Part shown: positions 33,336 through 33,757 of the stretch, piece by piece
Numbering within the stretch: the first letter of the stretch is position 1
Layout of the letters: every line of letters starts with the position of its first letter
Assembly (NCBI GenBank): GCA_002238805.1
Contig: MPNB01000037.1
Coordinates: 1-33,757 of the forward strand
Direction of reading: 5' to 3'
From: Rhodothermaceae bacterium bin80
GTDB taxonomy: Bacteria > Bacteroidota > Rhodothermia > Rhodothermales > Bin80
DNA: 33,757 nucleotides
Program-made: the position numbers and the translations under genes
The notes under the pieces: model-generated
What the model saw: only the letters and a program-made list of their open reading frames with translations
Told to the model about the DNA's origin: nothing
Database searches by the model: none

Positions 33336-33575
33336 GAGACATAATTTTGACCGCACGAATCTTGTTTCAAAGCACATGCACCGTCACACGGACATGCTTC
33401 ATGGGGGCATACCGTCTGTGATACTTCCATCAATCAAGGAGGACACCGCAGGAATATGTGATCTGGATCTGTGCCAGTCAGGAATCCACGGAACGCTTGA
33501 TGGGTGCCATACCACCCAAAGGCATCGAAGTGGTGGAGTCACTCAGGTAGAGTCGCGACTTGGACTGATTTGGAG
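33336..33575. other. non-coding or decayed stretch before the IS21 end
   Basis: No intact gene. A plus frame at 33446-33550 (PQEYVIWICASQESTERLMG, then AIPPKGIEVVESLR and stop) looks protein-like but has a stop shortly upstream and no start, so it may be the tail of another decayed gene. I do not recognise it. Confidence 0.3.
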
Positions 33576-33577
33576 TG

Positions 33578-33616
33578 TCCAGCGACAATTAAAACTTTCT
33601 CCAGCGACAATTAAAA
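33578..33616 (+). repeat. tandem 17-base repeats at the IS end (22-base period)
   Basis: TCCAGCGACAATTAAAA occurs at 33578-33594 and 33600-33616, exactly 22 bases apart, so both copies lie on about the same face of the helix. After each copy one base differs and then TTTC follows in both. Confidence 0.9.
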
Positions 33617-33696
33617 TTTTCCTCTCAGTTCCATGGGACGAATGGAGTTTTCGTGCGTGTGAACGCGCGAATCATTCTCCATTTAGTCTCTCTGCA

Positions 33697-33757
33697 ATGA
33701 TCACTGATCAGCAAGCAAAACTTTTAGTCAAGTTGGTAAACAAGGACAAAATGTCAG
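33697..33757 (+). CDS. istA: IS21-family transposase IstA, N-terminal fragment
   Basis: Only the first 20 codons are in the window: MITDQQAKLLVKLVNKDKMS. The M-I/L-T-D-Q/E-Q start followed by a helix matches the DNA-binding N-terminus of IstA proteins. Its position about 120 bases inside the element's left end fits the family. Whether the rest is intact cannot be seen. Confidence 0.65.
   Translation, partial: MITDQQAKLLVKLVNKDKMS

Larger units (their letters stand above)
33576..33757 (+). mobile_element. left end of an IS21-family insertion sequence, cut by the window
   Basis: The element appears to start with TGTCCAGCGACAATTAAAA at 33576. It contains two copies of the 17-base repeat TCCAGCGACAATTAAAA (33578-33594 and 33600-33616), then an istA-like start at 33697. 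A terminal TG and multiple repeats near the end are typical of IS21-family elements, where they serve as transposase binding sites. The right end, istB and the target duplication lie outside the window. Confidence 0.7.

Noticed and set aside
1..33757. CRISPR array or retron-like repeat structure
   Set aside because: I looked for regularly spaced direct repeats and found only the two IS21-end copies at 33578-33616.

Overview
The window looks like a chromosomal segment from a moderate-GC member of the Rhodothermota/Bacteroidota lineage. The clues are a DUF2480 protein next to a cysteine desulfurase, a folK-deoxynucleoside kinase pair, a DUF4920-type lipoprotein, a CarB without its C-terminal regulatory domain, and a general lack of Shine-Dalgarno sequences. 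The lineage is inferred from family content only; no 16S gene is present.

Layout. (1) 1-860 is a degraded edge with the 3' remnant of a 6-bladed beta-propeller gene. (2) 861-6007, minus strand, is a two-gene coupled operon: a lipoprotein-type MscS channel followed by a 1059-residue ATPase with an unusual P-loop. (3) 6008-6645 is a divergent regulatory region. (4) 6646-17035, plus strand, is one long compact run: nuoABCDEF, a DUF4920 lipoprotein, nuoGH, rpe, tRNA-Arg(CCU), folK, deoxynucleoside kinase and a small membrane protein. nuoI to nuoN are not here, so the complex I genes are split in this genome. (5) A TonB-type protein (minus) converges on that run. (6) 17682-19363 is mostly non-coding around one secreted acidic lipoprotein. 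It holds two notable leaders: nested hairpins over the lipoprotein's ribosome binding site and start codon, and a terminator plus Arg-rich leader peptide before carA. (7) 19364-24564 carries carA-carB-yebC-ruvC, tightly packed. (8) 24784-27353 carries a small SH3-like protein and an ABC-2 exporter pair, converging on ogt. (9) 27897-29898 carries tig-clpP, with a tRNA-Glu(CUC) on the opposite strand. (10) 30084-31747 carries a cysteine desulfurase and a DUF2480 protein. (11) 32233-32991 is an SDR oxidoreductase. (12) 32992-33757 is a decay zone with a frameshifted beta-CASP-type gene remnant and the left end of an IS21-family element whose istA runs off the window.

Functionally the core is respiratory (NADH:quinone oxidoreductase), with housekeeping genes for pentose phosphate, folate, nucleotide and carbamoyl phosphate metabolism, DNA repair and proteostasis. 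The best candidates for something undescribed are the MscS-lipoprotein/ATPase operon, the two start codons held in perfect 11-bp inverted repeats (nuoF and the acidic lipoprotein), the possible arginine attenuator before carAB, and the rpe stop codon lying inside a tRNA gene.
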